Assembly: GCF_000733755.1 (NCBI RefSeq)
Contig: NZ_JPOF01000006.1
Location: forward strand, 186,001-250,000
Reading direction: 5' to 3'
Source of the DNA: Lachnoclostridium phytofermentans
GTDB taxonomy: Bacteria > Bacillota > Clostridia > Lachnospirales > Lachnospiraceae
DNA length: 64,000 nt
Positions within the stretch are counted from its first letter, which is position 1. Every line of letters starts with the position of its first letter. The position numbers were made by a program, and so were the translations under genes. The notes beneath the pieces were generated by a model that did no database searches, was not told the DNA's origin, and saw nothing but the letters and a program-made list of their open reading frames with translations. Below, piece after piece: positions 51,219 to 60,180 of this stretch.

Positions 51219-52217
51219 ATGACAAAAAACAATATCAAATTATTTTTCTTATCTTTTATCTTAATTTTCCTATGTACAACTCCACTCCATCAAAAGAAAA
51301 TATCTGCTGCTTCCTATGTCATAGTCCTTGACCAAGACATTTCCTTAAATATTGGTGAGGATTATCAATTGATTCCACTCTCATTCACACTAGACATGCC
51401 ACAATTTAAAAGTAGTAATTCTAAGGTTGCAACAGTCAATGCTTTCGGAAAAGTGATTGCCAAAAAACCTGGTACCGCCACGATCACAGTTACTGTCGGA
51501 AAAGAACGCACCACCTGTATAATCACTGTGAAAGAGACAATCATAACTCTAAACGCACAAAAAGTCTCCCTTGAAAATCGAGAGACTTATCAATTGAGTG
51601 CAACAACTTCAGATGGATCTTTTGTTACATATAAAAGCAGTAAAAAATCTGTTGCAGTTATTGATGAAACAGGTTTTATTACTGCAATAAAGCCAGGGAC
51701 GACAACGATTACTGTCAGTGCAAATGGTTCAAAATCGCTCTGTACTTTAACTGTAAAAAAACCAACGATTAAACTAGACCGTTCTAGTATAAAGTTATTT
51801 CGTAACCAAAGCTACACTTTAACCGCATCTGTTTCTTCCCACATTCTCCCAACCTACAAAACAAATAAAAAGAGTGTTGCTATCGTAGATTCTTCTGGCA
51901 CAATTACTGCTATGAAAAATGGAACTGCAACAATCACTGCTACAGTAGATGGTGTATCCACTACTTGTATCATAACAGTAAAGCAACCAGAAATAACATT
52001 AAGTCAGACAGAAATTTTTATGAAAAAAGGAGAAAGTAAAACTCTCTATGCGACTGTTTCTTCTGGAAATACTCCGATTTTTACTACAAGTAACTCCAAT
52101 GTTGTTACAGTAAGCAACGAAGGGAAAATTTATTCACATAAAAAAGGTACTGCCTATGTGTATTGTCAAGAGGATGGTGTTAAAGTAAAGTGCAAAGTTA
52201 TAGTGTCTGAATCGTAA
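51219..52217 (+). CDS. Secreted protein with four Big_2 (Ig-like) domains
   Basis: A 332-residue exported protein. The signal peptide (NIKLFFLSFILIFLCTTPL) ends near residue 31. Four Ig-like Big_2 repeats of about 77 residues follow, each ending in a block such as GKVIAKKPGTATITVTVGKE or GTITAMKNGTATITATVDGV and a CxITVK strand. There is no anchor or enzymatic domain, so it is probably a cell-surface or matrix-binding protein. GGAGG lies 6 bases before the ATG. It has no neighbours on its strand. Confidence 0.88.
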   Translation: MTKNNIKLFFLSFILIFLCTTPLHQKKISAASYVIVLDQDISLNIGEDYQLIPLSFTLDMPQFKSSNSKVATVNAFGKVIAKKPGTATITVTVGKERTTCIITVKETIITLNAQKVSLENRETYQLSATTSDGSFVTYKSSKKSVAVIDETGFITAIKPGTTTITVSANGSKSLCTLTVKKPTIKLDRSSIKLFRNQSYTLTASVSSHILPTYKTNKKSVAIVDSSGTITAMKNGTATITATVDGVSTTCIITVKQPEITLSQTEIFMKKGESKTLYATVSSGNTPIFTTSNSNVVTVSNEGKIYSHKKGTAYVYCQEDGVKVKCKVIVSES

Positions 52218-52282
52218 TATTAAATAATTTTATCAAGTAACTTCATTAACTCATTATTTCTTTGGAGAATAATGCAGCAAGC

Positions 52283-53617
52283 CTAAGCTCCATAATGATA
52301 TTTTTTTCGATATCTAATTAGAAATAAGATACTAACAACAATCGTTAATGCTTCAGCGACGGTTAACGCAAACCATACTCCAGAAACTCCAAATATCATC
52401 GGTAATGAAATCAAGCCGGATACAATAAAAACAAAAGTCCTTAAAAAAGATAGAATGGCAGATATTTTACCGTTAGAAAATGCAGTAAATAGGGAACTAA
52501 CAAAGATATTAATACCTGCAAATAAATAGTTTAAATTAAACAATAAGGAACCATCCATCGCAATTTGATAGACACTACTACCTCTTTTTGCAAATATAGC
52601 TATAATATAGGGAGCTAAAGTTATTGCAAGAAAACAAGAAACTATTGATGTTAAGGTGACAAACCATAATGAATATCGAAATATTCTTTTAATCACCTTT
52701 TTATTTTCACTTCCATAATTGTAGCTAAATACTGGAGCTACACCCATAGAGTAACCTAAAAATATTGCATTTAATAAAAATTGTGAATAAAGTAAAATAG
52801 TGATTGCAGCTACACCATCTTCCCCAAAGAAATGCATCATAATAATATTATAAAGGAATGTAACAATTGCGATTGCTATGTTACTTACCATTTCAGATGA
52901 TCCATTAAAACAACTGTGTAGTAATACCTTACCATCATACTTTGGTTTTACTATCGTAAGCGTTCCTTTTCGGTTTACCGTAAAGTAAATTAAGCCGAAA
53001 ATTGCAGGAATTGCAATACCGATACCAGTTGCCAATGCTGCCCCTAAAATCCCCATCTCCAAAGGTACGATAAATACATAGTCAAGAATCATATTGGCTA
53101 AACCACCAACAATGGTAACCGAAAGACCTAAACTTGGTTTTCCAGCTGTTACAAAAAAGTACTGAAATAACAACTGTAAAATACCAAAAGGAGCAAAGAA
53201 TAATAAAACCTTAGCATAAGAATAACAATAAGGGAATAAGTTTTCATTTGAGCCAAGCATATAAAGTAAGGGTTTTAAAAATAATAATCCGATGATTAAG
53301 ATCAAAACCCCAATGATTGCTCCAACCAATATAATTAAACTAAAATTCTCTTTCGCTTCTTTTTCTTTCTTTTCACCAAGCTTTTTTGCAATAACCGCAC
53401 TACCACCGGTTGCTAACATAATCCCGATTGCAATGATTACATTATAAATCGGATAGACAATATTAACTGCAGAAAGTGCCTGCGTACCAACAAATCTAGA
53501 AACAAAGATACCATCCACCATAGTATACAATGACATAAACACCATCATAATCATACTAGGTAGGGCAAATTTGAGTAATGATCCAAAATGAAATTCTTTT
53601 GATAAATTATTTTCCAT
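52283..53617 (-). CDS. MATE-family efflux transporter
   Basis: A 444-residue membrane protein with about twelve segments. The opening FALPSMIMMVFMSLYTMVDG and FVSRFVGTQALSAVNIVYPI are typical MATE features, repeated in the second half as GSSEMVSNIAIAIVTFLYN. It exports drugs or cationic metabolites using an ion gradient. The ATG at 53617 has GGAGG 5 bases upstream. It is divergent from a MerR-family regulator over a 19-bp-spacer promoter, so it is probably induced by the compounds that regulator binds. Confidence 0.92.
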   Translation of the reverse strand: MENNLSKEFHFGSLLKFALPSMIMMVFMSLYTMVDGIFVSRFVGTQALSAVNIVYPIYNVIIAIGIMLATGGSAVIAKKLGEKKEKEAKENFSLIILVGAIIGVLILIIGLLFLKPLLYMLGSNENLFPYCYSYAKVLLFFAPFGILQLLFQYFFVTAGKPSLGLSVTIVGGLANMILDYVFIVPLEMGILGAALATGIGIAIPAIFGLIYFTVNRKGTLTIVKPKYDGKVLLHSCFNGSSEMVSNIAIAIVTFLYNIIMMHFFGEDGVAAITILLYSQFLLNAIFLGYSMGVAPVFSYNYGSENKKVIKRIFRYSLWFVTLTSIVSCFLAITLAPYIIAIFAKRGSSVYQIAMDGSLLFNLNYLFAGINIFVSSLFTAFSNGKISAILSFLRTFVFIVSGLISLPMIFGVSGVWFALTVAEALTIVVSILFLIRYRKKYHYGA

Positions 53618-53708
53618 AGTTTCCTCCAATATCATCTGTAAAAGTTTATATATAGTTTCTTATAACAACCCAATTAATATTGCTTAACAATAATAATCAA
53701 TCTAATGC

Positions 53709-53737
53709 TTGAATTGCGATACACCACTGGGTATAAT
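53709..53737 (+). promoter_or_regulatory. Promoter of the MerR-family gene
   Basis: TTGAAT (53709-53714) and TATAAT (53732-53737) are 17 bases apart, 39 bases upstream of the regulator start. It shares bases with the divergent MATE promoter, so regulator binding should also affect its own expression. Confidence 0.65.
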
Positions 53738-53763
53738 AAAGTATAGGGTAACCCGATAGTCAA
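53733..53763 (-). promoter_or_regulatory. MerR-type promoter of the MATE gene (19-bp spacer)
   Basis: On the minus strand TTGACT (53763-53758) and TATTAT (53738-53733) are 19 bases apart. The spacer holds an imperfect dyad, ACTATCGGGT-ACCCTATAC. A 19-bp spacer with a central dyad is the diagnostic form of MerR-activated promoters. Its -10 box overlaps the -10 box of the divergent merR-type gene. Confidence 0.75.
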
Positions 53764-53775
53764 GAGGTAAAACGA

Positions 53776-54600
53776 ATGAAAATTAATTTGTCAAATTATT
53801 TAACCACCGGAGAGTTTGCAGCTTTGGTTGGAGTTACAAAACATACCTTGTTTCATTATGATTCCATTGGTATCTTCTCCCCCGAGATTAAAAAGGAGAA
53901 TGACTACCGCTACTATCATATTTTCCAAGTTGAAACATTTTATGTCATTACATCCTTAAAAGAATTGGGGATGTCCTTAAAAGAGATTAAAGTATATCTT
54001 GATACTAGAACTCCTGAACGGTTTATCACATTATTAGAAAAGCAGCAGGAAGATATCGACCAACAATTAGAACACCTTTTAGCCATGAAACAACTAATTT
54101 CAAATAAGATCAAGGTGACAAAAGACTTTTATAAAGCAGATATCACTGCTCTTACGCATAAGAATTATCCAGAAGAATTGCTATTAGTCACTACCGCATT
54201 ACCCTCCTCCGATGATCGTAGTTTTTCTGAATCTTTTAGTAATCATATGAAATACTGTAATACCTTTGGGATTACTTCTCCATATGCAGTTGGACAAATA
54301 TTAGATCGGAAAAATGCAGAATTAGGTGACTGTTTTTCCTATCATTATTATTATACTACGATAAAATCATCTCCTCCTGGTGCTAATATATTTGAAAAGA
54401 AAGCAGGTACTTATCTAACCGCATATCACACGCAAGGATATGATACCATTGATGAGACTTATAAACGTATCTTACATTATGCAAAAGAAAATAAGCTAAT
54501 GCTTGATAATTATTTCTTTGAAGAAGTGATTATTGATGAGTTATCAGTTAAGGGTTATCAAAACTTTATTGTCTTATTATCTATCCGAATACAAACTTAA
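53776..54600 (+). CDS. MerR-family regulator with GyrI-like effector domain
   Basis: A 274-residue regulator. The N-terminal MerR domain reads [39 protein letters not shown] and then [18 protein letters not shown], followed by a coiled-coil helix (about residues 85-115). The C-terminal 150 residues resemble the GyrI-like ligand-binding domain of BmrR relatives, which bind multidrug compounds. It is divergent from the MATE pump, and the promoter between them has the MerR spacing. AAGAGG lies upstream of the ATG. Confidence 0.88.
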   Translation: MKINLSNYLTTGEFAALVGVTKHTLFHYDSIGIFSPEIKKENDYRYYHIFQVETFYVITSLKELGMSLKEIKVYLDTRTPERFITLLEKQQEDIDQQLEHLLAMKQLISNKIKVTKDFYKADITALTHKNYPEELLLVTTALPSSDDRSFSESFSNHMKYCNTFGITSPYAVGQILDRKNAELGDCFSYHYYYTTIKSSPPGANIFEKKAGTYLTAYHTQGYDTIDETYKRILHYAKENKLMLDNYFFEEVIIDELSVKGYQNFIVLLSIRIQT

Positions 54601-54627
54601 AAAGTAAACTTATTTTATTAAAAACAA

Positions 54628-54695
54628 CAAAAACTGATTAACTAAATTAAGTACATGCAATCAAAAACTGATTAACAAAATTAAGTACATGCAAT
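54628..54695. repeat. 34-base tandem duplication
   Basis: Two copies (54628-54661 and 54662-54695) of CAAAAACTGATTAAC, AAATTAAGTACATGCAAT differ by one base. They lie between the merR-type gene stop and its terminator. With only two direct copies and no spacers this is not a CRISPR array. Confidence 0.8.
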
Positions 54696-54699
54696 CAAA

Positions 54700-54759
54700 A
54701 AGAAGAAACTGAACCCTAGAGACTAAAGAGCCTCACGTAGGAGAATTCAGTTTCTTCTT
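54700..54759. terminator. Long hairpin downstream of the MerR-family gene
   Basis: AAGAAGAAACTGAA (54700-54713) and TTCAGTTTCTTCTT (54746-54759) form a perfect 14-bp stem; the loop can extend pairing through CCTA/TAGG. T-runs are moderate. It is about 100 bases past the regulator stop. The rest of the gap to 55034 (about 275 bases) is A+T-rich with nothing recognised. Confidence 0.6.
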
Positions 54760-55034
54760 TATACAATAATTAACTTCTAATGATAGATTTTTTGTTAGTT
54801 TAAATTAATAAGATCCAACTGTTCTTAAAAATAAAACATCCTATCAATTTCTAAATAACTTAACTTTTCTTAAACCAGTTTTTTCTTCATAATGTTAATA
54901 ATCTATTATTGAAATAATTTGTAAAAGTATTATAATCCCAAAGTATAAAATTCCCAAAGTATATTCATAGGTTAACATAGATCGATTCGCCTAATATTTT
55001 GTATCTTGGTTTCATCCGATGCCAAAGCTATTCT

Positions 55035-56969
55035 TTAATTTCCAAGATTCGCTCCCATTGTCTTATATGCAGAAGAACTACTTAACTTTAAGAAACTACC
55101 TAAGTTGACGGAACCGTCGGAATTTCTCAATGTCTGGTGTAAATTTGTACTACTAGTTGGTGCTGATAAGGACACAAAGTCCGAAGTCTTAACACCTGTT
55201 GTATTTAATGTTCCATAACTTCCACTTCTTGAATTAACACTTGTAGTCGAAGTGATCAGATAGTACTTAGAACTATTGTAAAAGCTACAATTTGTAGCAG
55301 TTCCCTTATACTTATCACTTGAAACAGATTTTGTACTGAAGGTAATAATATTGGTAAAATAATTGTTGGATGAGTCTGCTCTAGCAAAATCAAAGTTGGA
55401 TTTATTTCCATCAGCTAAACTATTATTAAAGGAAGTACAATTCTTTAATGTAATAGGACCAGGGTTTGAATTATCAGTGAAGCCATGATTTTTATTCTCA
55501 AATGCAATGCAGTTTTCTACGTAATGAGCTACTGCTATACTAGTTCCACCAAGTTTAAATCCATTTCCATCACTATTAGCGGTAAAGGCTCCTGTACTTG
55601 TTGCACCATTACGGAATGCAACACAGTTTCTTAAGGTTACACTACCAATCTTTCCGGTATCTGTCTTCGTATATAAATCCCATCCATCATCTACGTTATT
55701 ATAAGCGATACACCCATCAAATACATTCCCTTCACCACAAGTTAATTTTGCAGCAAATCCGTCAGCATTTTCACCAGTGGCAGTATCAAAATTGTTAAAG
55801 GACGTGCAGTTTTTGATGAGATTATTTGCAGGCCAATCAGACATGCTTGACAAACTTGAAGTACGTCTACTGATTTGTAAGCCAGAGTCGCGATTAGCTT
55901 CTAAAACGCACATTTCTACAATGTTATTTTTTCCACTTACAAAGATACCATTATCAGCAGATCCATAAACACGGATACCGTAAATATGCCAATAATTTGC
56001 ATCAAGCTGAATACCTCGTGCATTAGTTGCAGTATCACCATAAGGTTGAGAGGAGAAATTAAGCGTTACGCTTCCATTATTGTATGGCATTAATTTGATT
56101 CTTGCACTAGAGGTACCATTAATACCAACTGGAATCGTAATTTGTGTGTTATATGTATAGGTTCCTGATAACATATAAATGGTTTGACCAGCTTTCGCTG
56201 AACTAATCGCTGCTTCTAAGGACTTTGGATTGGAATAAGTACCACTTGCACTTGCTAAACCACTGTTAGAAACATAAACTACATCCGATGTGGAAGGTGT
56301 TGGAGTAGGTGCAGTAGTTACTGTTGGTACTGGTGTTTGAGTAGGTTTTACTGTAGGTGTAGGGGTTGATGGTACCGTGGTAGGTGTTGGAGTTAATGGT
56401 GTTATTGTAGGTGTTGGGGTTGGAGTCTGCGCCGAGTCTGTCTTAACTACCTTAAAATAGTAATAGCTAATCCCATCATCTGGTGGATAAATAACATAGG
56501 TGCCTGAATTAGGAATTGTAAATGTCATAGCTGTTATGTTATCCTGTACTGCTGTGTAACTTTCTAAATCTTTTCCGTTCCCATATAGAGTTACTCTTCT
56601 AGAACTACTTCCAGAACTCATCGCATAAACAGTTAATTGACCAGCTCCAGATGCAGTAAAAGAAATGGCTCTCTTACTAATAGTACCCTTACCACCGGAT
56701 TTTACTCTCTGGGTGTAGGATACACTGCCATAAGACTTATTAGAACTATCTACTTCCCATGTAGATCCTCCTGCTATAAATGTAAATCCATTTACAGTAA
56801 TATCAGATGTGTATTTACCTACTGTCATCGAAGTTGAAACATTTAATTCATGTGTTGTTGTCGTTGCTGCTAAGGTCTCTTCAGATTTCATCATAGGTAA
56901 TAATAATCCGAACATCATGGCTAAAGTAACAACAAATGCGACTCGTTTGCTAATCTTCCCTAATTTCAT
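55035..56969 (-). CDS. Secreted PL9-family pectate lyase with N-terminal accessory domain
   Basis: A 644-residue exported enzyme. A signal peptide (VAFVVTLAMMFGLLLPMM) ends near residue 35. A beta-sandwich module of about 150 residues (ISYYYFKVVK ending) comes next, then a Thr-Pro linker (about 185-240), then a parallel beta-helix lyase of PL9. The catalytic region is NADGFAAKLTCGEGNVFDGC then YNNVDDGWDLYTK, with the catalytic Lys and Ca-binding Asp residues. It cuts polygalacturonate or rhamnogalacturonan backbone outside the cell and so feeds the GH105 pathway. GGAGG lies 5 bases before the ATG at 56969. A leader of over 400 bases separates it from the next gene. Confidence 0.9.
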   Translation of the reverse strand: MKLGKISKRVAFVVTLAMMFGLLLPMMKSEETLAATTTTHELNVSTSMTVGKYTSDITVNGFTFIAGGSTWEVDSSNKSYGSVSYTQRVKSGGKGTISKRAISFTASGAGQLTVYAMSSGSSSRRVTLYGNGKDLESYTAVQDNITAMTFTIPNSGTYVIYPPDDGISYYYFKVVKTDSAQTPTPTPTITPLTPTPTTVPSTPTPTVKPTQTPVPTVTTAPTPTPSTSDVVYVSNSGLASASGTYSNPKSLEAAISSAKAGQTIYMLSGTYTYNTQITIPVGINGTSSARIKLMPYNNGSVTLNFSSQPYGDTATNARGIQLDANYWHIYGIRVYGSADNGIFVSGKNNIVEMCVLEANRDSGLQISRRTSSLSSMSDWPANNLIKNCTSFNNFDTATGENADGFAAKLTCGEGNVFDGCIAYNNVDDGWDLYTKTDTGKIGSVTLRNCVAFRNGATSTGAFTANSDGNGFKLGGTSIAVAHYVENCIAFENKNHGFTDNSNPGPITLKNCTSFNNSLADGNKSNFDFARADSSNNYFTNIITFSTKSVSSDKYKGTATNCSFYNSSKYYLITSTTSVNSRSGSYGTLNTTGVKTSDFVSLSAPTSSTNLHQTLRNSDGSVNLGSFLKLSSSSAYKTMGANLGN

Positions 56970-57365
56970 ATTTACCTCCATTTTGCGCTTCGCGCCATCC
57001 CATAATTAGAAGAAAGTAACCTTTTGATTCTCACACTTAGAAAGAAAATTTTTCATCTCATATATCTTTCACAATAGATGAGCTAATCATTTCTTTCTGT
57101 CTTTAAAAAACACGGATTAACACATAATTCAAATGGTACAACTAGGAATGAAACCCCTGACCTCCTTTCGTGTATAAAAAAGTAAGAATGTAAGTGATTA
57201 CATATAGCACTCCTATGTTATCACTTTAATTCCTTAGGTGATCTTATTTACGTACAAAATATTAGTATCTTAATCATAAATGGATATGTAAGTATTTACA
57301 ATATTCAACATGACGAAATAATATTACATAAATTGGTATTTATGCACAATTTAATCAAATTATTA

Positions 57366-57413
57366 GGAAGAATTATAACTAAAATGCATAATTTTTAAAC
57401 TTATAATTCTTCC
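57366..57413. other. Inverted repeat downstream of the HerA-like gene
   Basis: GGAAGAATTATAA (57366-57378) and TTATAATTCTTCC (57401-57413) pair perfectly over 13 bases with a 22-base loop. No T-run follows on the minus strand. It lies 62 bases past the stop of the gene ending at 57476. The remainder of the 506-base gap 56970-57475 should hold the PL9 promoter; a GGAGG at about 57160 has no start codon after it. Confidence 0.5.
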
Positions 57414-57475
57414 GGATTATACCTATGAATCAAACTATGATACTAATAAAAAAGAAGTTTGAAATCAATGAATTA

Positions 57476-60034
57476 CTAAAAGCATTCGCATTCATAAACA
57501 AAAGAAGTGTCATCAAAAGAAAATAGAACATGATTTTTTTCTAACTCAAACAATGCTTCTCTCTGATCCTCAGTTAACCTTATACAATCGTCTATACTCT
57601 TTAAGTCTTCCAGTTTTACTTGGCGTCCACTTAATACTGTTGAAATTTGCTTTAGAATATCGTGATCTATTTTACTTGGTGTTGAATCGAATAAATAATA
57701 ACTAAGTCCGACTTCGGTGGCTTGTTCTATGTAACGGTCAAAAAGTTCCAAGCGTTTATAAGATAGTGGGTTTTGTTTAGGAAATAATTCATGTAGACTA
57801 TTCCAAGCAGTAATAAAATGAAATTCTTTCTCCCCCTCTTTCCTTTTTTTTGTACTTTGATATAATTTTTGAATAAGTAAGGCAAGATAATATTCTCTCT
57901 CCTTTAGGTTCGATAAAGACATAAGGTTAAGTATCGATTTTTGCTTTAGTATAGTAAAAAAATCAATACTTTGATGAACGTTGAAGATGCTCGCTTTCTT
58001 CCCTAATAATAATACCTCAAGTTTTGATCTTAGCTCCATATTACATTCATCTCTTATACTGTTATCTGATATTTCATTACGAATCAATATTTTTACTTTA
58101 TCAATTAAGTCACTTAACATTGGAAATGCATTCACTGTATTTGTAAATGTATTCTCTCCAAACCATGAATTTTGACTTGTATCAATATCCCAACCGTAAT
58201 CTGCATAACACTCATAACACCCTCGTTCCACGATACCTAATAAAGCGTCTGATAATGGTAATACCGTTTGAAAACAGAGTTTTAAAAAATCCACTTGCGT
58301 TTGGATCTGTTCATCTTCATAAAACTGAAATAAATTAATAGGAAAGATTCCAGTTTCATTATCATGTCCATCATAAATCCGAGAATTTTCAAACATATGA
58401 TTCAGTTGCTCGTTACTCTTTGTATTTATGACTAGATAAGAAAAGCTGCTCTCTTCCAGAATGCGATATAATATTCTATTTATTAACTCTTGATCGGTAC
58501 TAGATAGGAATATATTATGGGTTAATAATTTCTTCGTAAGTACTATTTTTTGCGATGTTATAATTTCTCCATTTTTTACATAATTTCCTATAATTACAGC
58601 ATGAGCTTTGAAGCCATTGCTATCCACACAATAATCATTTAATAAATACTCCGAGGAGGGATTTATCGATGTAAGATTATTCGGTAAAGATACCATTATC
58701 CCTAATTCTCTACTTGAAACTAAATTTCCACCAAACGCTATTTCACAAGATAATACCTGAGAAAAAACCTTACGTGCTTTCATCTCCTCACAGGAAAAAG
58801 TTTTACAATGACAGTTTTGAATTTGAACATAATTTAAAAACTGAAAATTTTGAAAAGCGTTTAATGCGATCTCATTTTCATTAATACAAGTAAACTTTAT
58901 TGGGACATTATTTCCGCTACTTCCAGAATAAATTGATTGAGTAATCGACTCTAGTTTATTTAAAACAGCTTTCTTATTTGTCTTTAAAACAGAACTATAA
59001 AGATACAATGAGCTTCCTAATGCATAATTCAGTCTTGGGTATAATACCGTCTGAATATAAGTTCTCCATTCTCTAGCACTCATATTTCCGAAAACATCCC
59101 TGATGATTGTGGAGTCTGTCTTCGTTAGAGTATTGGTATTACTTAATACATTACTAATCACACCTTGTGTAGTTTTCGACTTCACAGTACCATCTAACTT
59201 AATAATTTGGGAGTCAACGATTTCTTCTAACTCATCATTTTCTTCGATGATTTCTTCACCCTCGTTTTTCTCACCAATAATCGGTATTCCTGTTTGTGTT
59301 TGCCTGGTTTTTGAGAAAGTATCTATATTCAAAGCAGCACTCGTAAGATTATTAGAACAAGAATTAGCATTAGTATCGGAACATTGTTTCGTAATGATTT
59401 CTTCCGTTATCAGAGATAATAGATTATCAACTTCTTCTATTTGATCAATAAAACAAGCAATTTCTTGTAAGGTAAAAGGTTGCCCTATTACCAGATATAC
59501 AAAATCATCCTCTCTCATGATGGTAGATATCCGGTCAATCCCTAAATTTAAGTTTGTTGTAGTAAGTACACCAGGCGTTCCCTCTACCATTGCATTGAAT
59601 CTAAAACTATCAATTTCTTGAAGAAGGTCTGAAATCGCCTCCTGATTAATTTGAACTATTTCACTATCTTCAAAATTTCCAGTTAATGAGGTGTATAAAA
59701 CTTCAGCACTGAAATCAACATTTCTTCTAATGAAGCCTTCATCTAATTGACATTCTAGATTGGGAGCTATTCCGTAAAAGAATCTTATTACTCCTTGAAA
59801 TCCATATATGATGTAAAAAAAATTCGTTTCATTAATTGGTAACGAATTTAATATATTCTCTATGGCTCTCATTCGTTCGGCATCTGTAGATTCGCTTACA
59901 TTTTCTACTTCAAATATTACTAATTCATTTGAATTAATTCTTTCTGTATTCTCTAGAACAAGACATGGCGTAGTAGAGAGGTACCAGTTTAGGCTATTAT
60001 TTAAAAACTCTAATATTTGCTTCTCTAAATTCAT
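57476..60034 (-). CDS. HerA-like protein with lost Walker motifs (predicted pseudo-ATPase)
   Basis: An 852-residue soluble protein. Its blocks follow the long HerA/DUF87 type of ATPase: an N-terminal domain with FFYIIYGFQGVIRFFYGIAP; DFVYLVIGQPFTLQEIACFI; SSRELGIMVSLPN; then AVIIGNYVKNGE, LTHNIFLSSTDQELINRILY, FPINLFQFYEDE, YADYGWDI, FPMLSDL, VLLLGKKASIFNVHQSIDFF, LKEREYYLALLIQKLYQ and EFHFITAWNSLHELF. In active relatives STDQELIN would be a GSTGSGKSN-type Walker A and TAWNSLHEL would be VIEEAH. Both motifs are gone, so it should not hydrolyse ATP. An acidic insert (EEIIEENDELEEIVD) lies near residue 265. GGAGG precedes the ATG at 60034. Role unknown. Confidence 0.6.
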   Translation of the reverse strand: MNLEKQILEFLNNSLNWYLSTTPCLVLENTERINSNELVIFEVENVSESTDAERMRAIENILNSLPINETNFFYIIYGFQGVIRFFYGIAPNLECQLDEGFIRRNVDFSAEVLYTSLTGNFEDSEIVQINQEAISDLLQEIDSFRFNAMVEGTPGVLTTTNLNLGIDRISTIMREDDFVYLVIGQPFTLQEIACFIDQIEEVDNLLSLITEEIITKQCSDTNANSCSNNLTSAALNIDTFSKTRQTQTGIPIIGEKNEGEEIIEENDELEEIVDSQIIKLDGTVKSKTTQGVISNVLSNTNTLTKTDSTIIRDVFGNMSAREWRTYIQTVLYPRLNYALGSSLYLYSSVLKTNKKAVLNKLESITQSIYSGSSGNNVPIKFTCINENEIALNAFQNFQFLNYVQIQNCHCKTFSCEEMKARKVFSQVLSCEIAFGGNLVSSRELGIMVSLPNNLTSINPSSEYLLNDYCVDSNGFKAHAVIIGNYVKNGEIITSQKIVLTKKLLTHNIFLSSTDQELINRILYRILEESSFSYLVINTKSNEQLNHMFENSRIYDGHDNETGIFPINLFQFYEDEQIQTQVDFLKLCFQTVLPLSDALLGIVERGCYECYADYGWDIDTSQNSWFGENTFTNTVNAFPMLSDLIDKVKILIRNEISDNSIRDECNMELRSKLEVLLLGKKASIFNVHQSIDFFTILKQKSILNLMSLSNLKEREYYLALLIQKLYQSTKKRKEGEKEFHFITAWNSLHELFPKQNPLSYKRLELFDRYIEQATEVGLSYYLFDSTPSKIDHDILKQISTVLSGRQVKLEDLKSIDDCIRLTEDQREALFELEKNHVLFSFDDTSFVYECECF

Positions 60035-60122
60035 AATTACCTCCAACTTACTTTCGTACTAGCTCTTTATAGTATATGGGAGTACTAATAGATTATGAAA
60101 TTTATCAAGCAACAATAAAAAA

Positions 60123-60161
60123 CAGCAAAGAGAGAAATTTGATAATTTTCTCTCTTTGCTG
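60123..60161 (-). terminator. Terminator of the NlpC/P60 gene
   Basis: CAGCAAAGAGAGAAA (60123-60137) and TTTCTCTCTTTGCTG (60147-60161) form a perfect 15-bp stem, followed on the minus strand by TTTTTTATT. It starts 20 bases past the stop codon. Confidence 0.9.
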
Positions 60162-60180
60162 CTTCTTAAATCCTAATCAA

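Noticed and set aside
54628-54695. Possible CRISPR array
   Set aside because: Two adjacent direct copies without spacers and no cas genes.
55598-55798. Plus-strand frame rich in His and Tyr opposite the PL9 lyase
   Set aside because: Composition is that of an antisense reading of a beta-helix gene, with no start signal.
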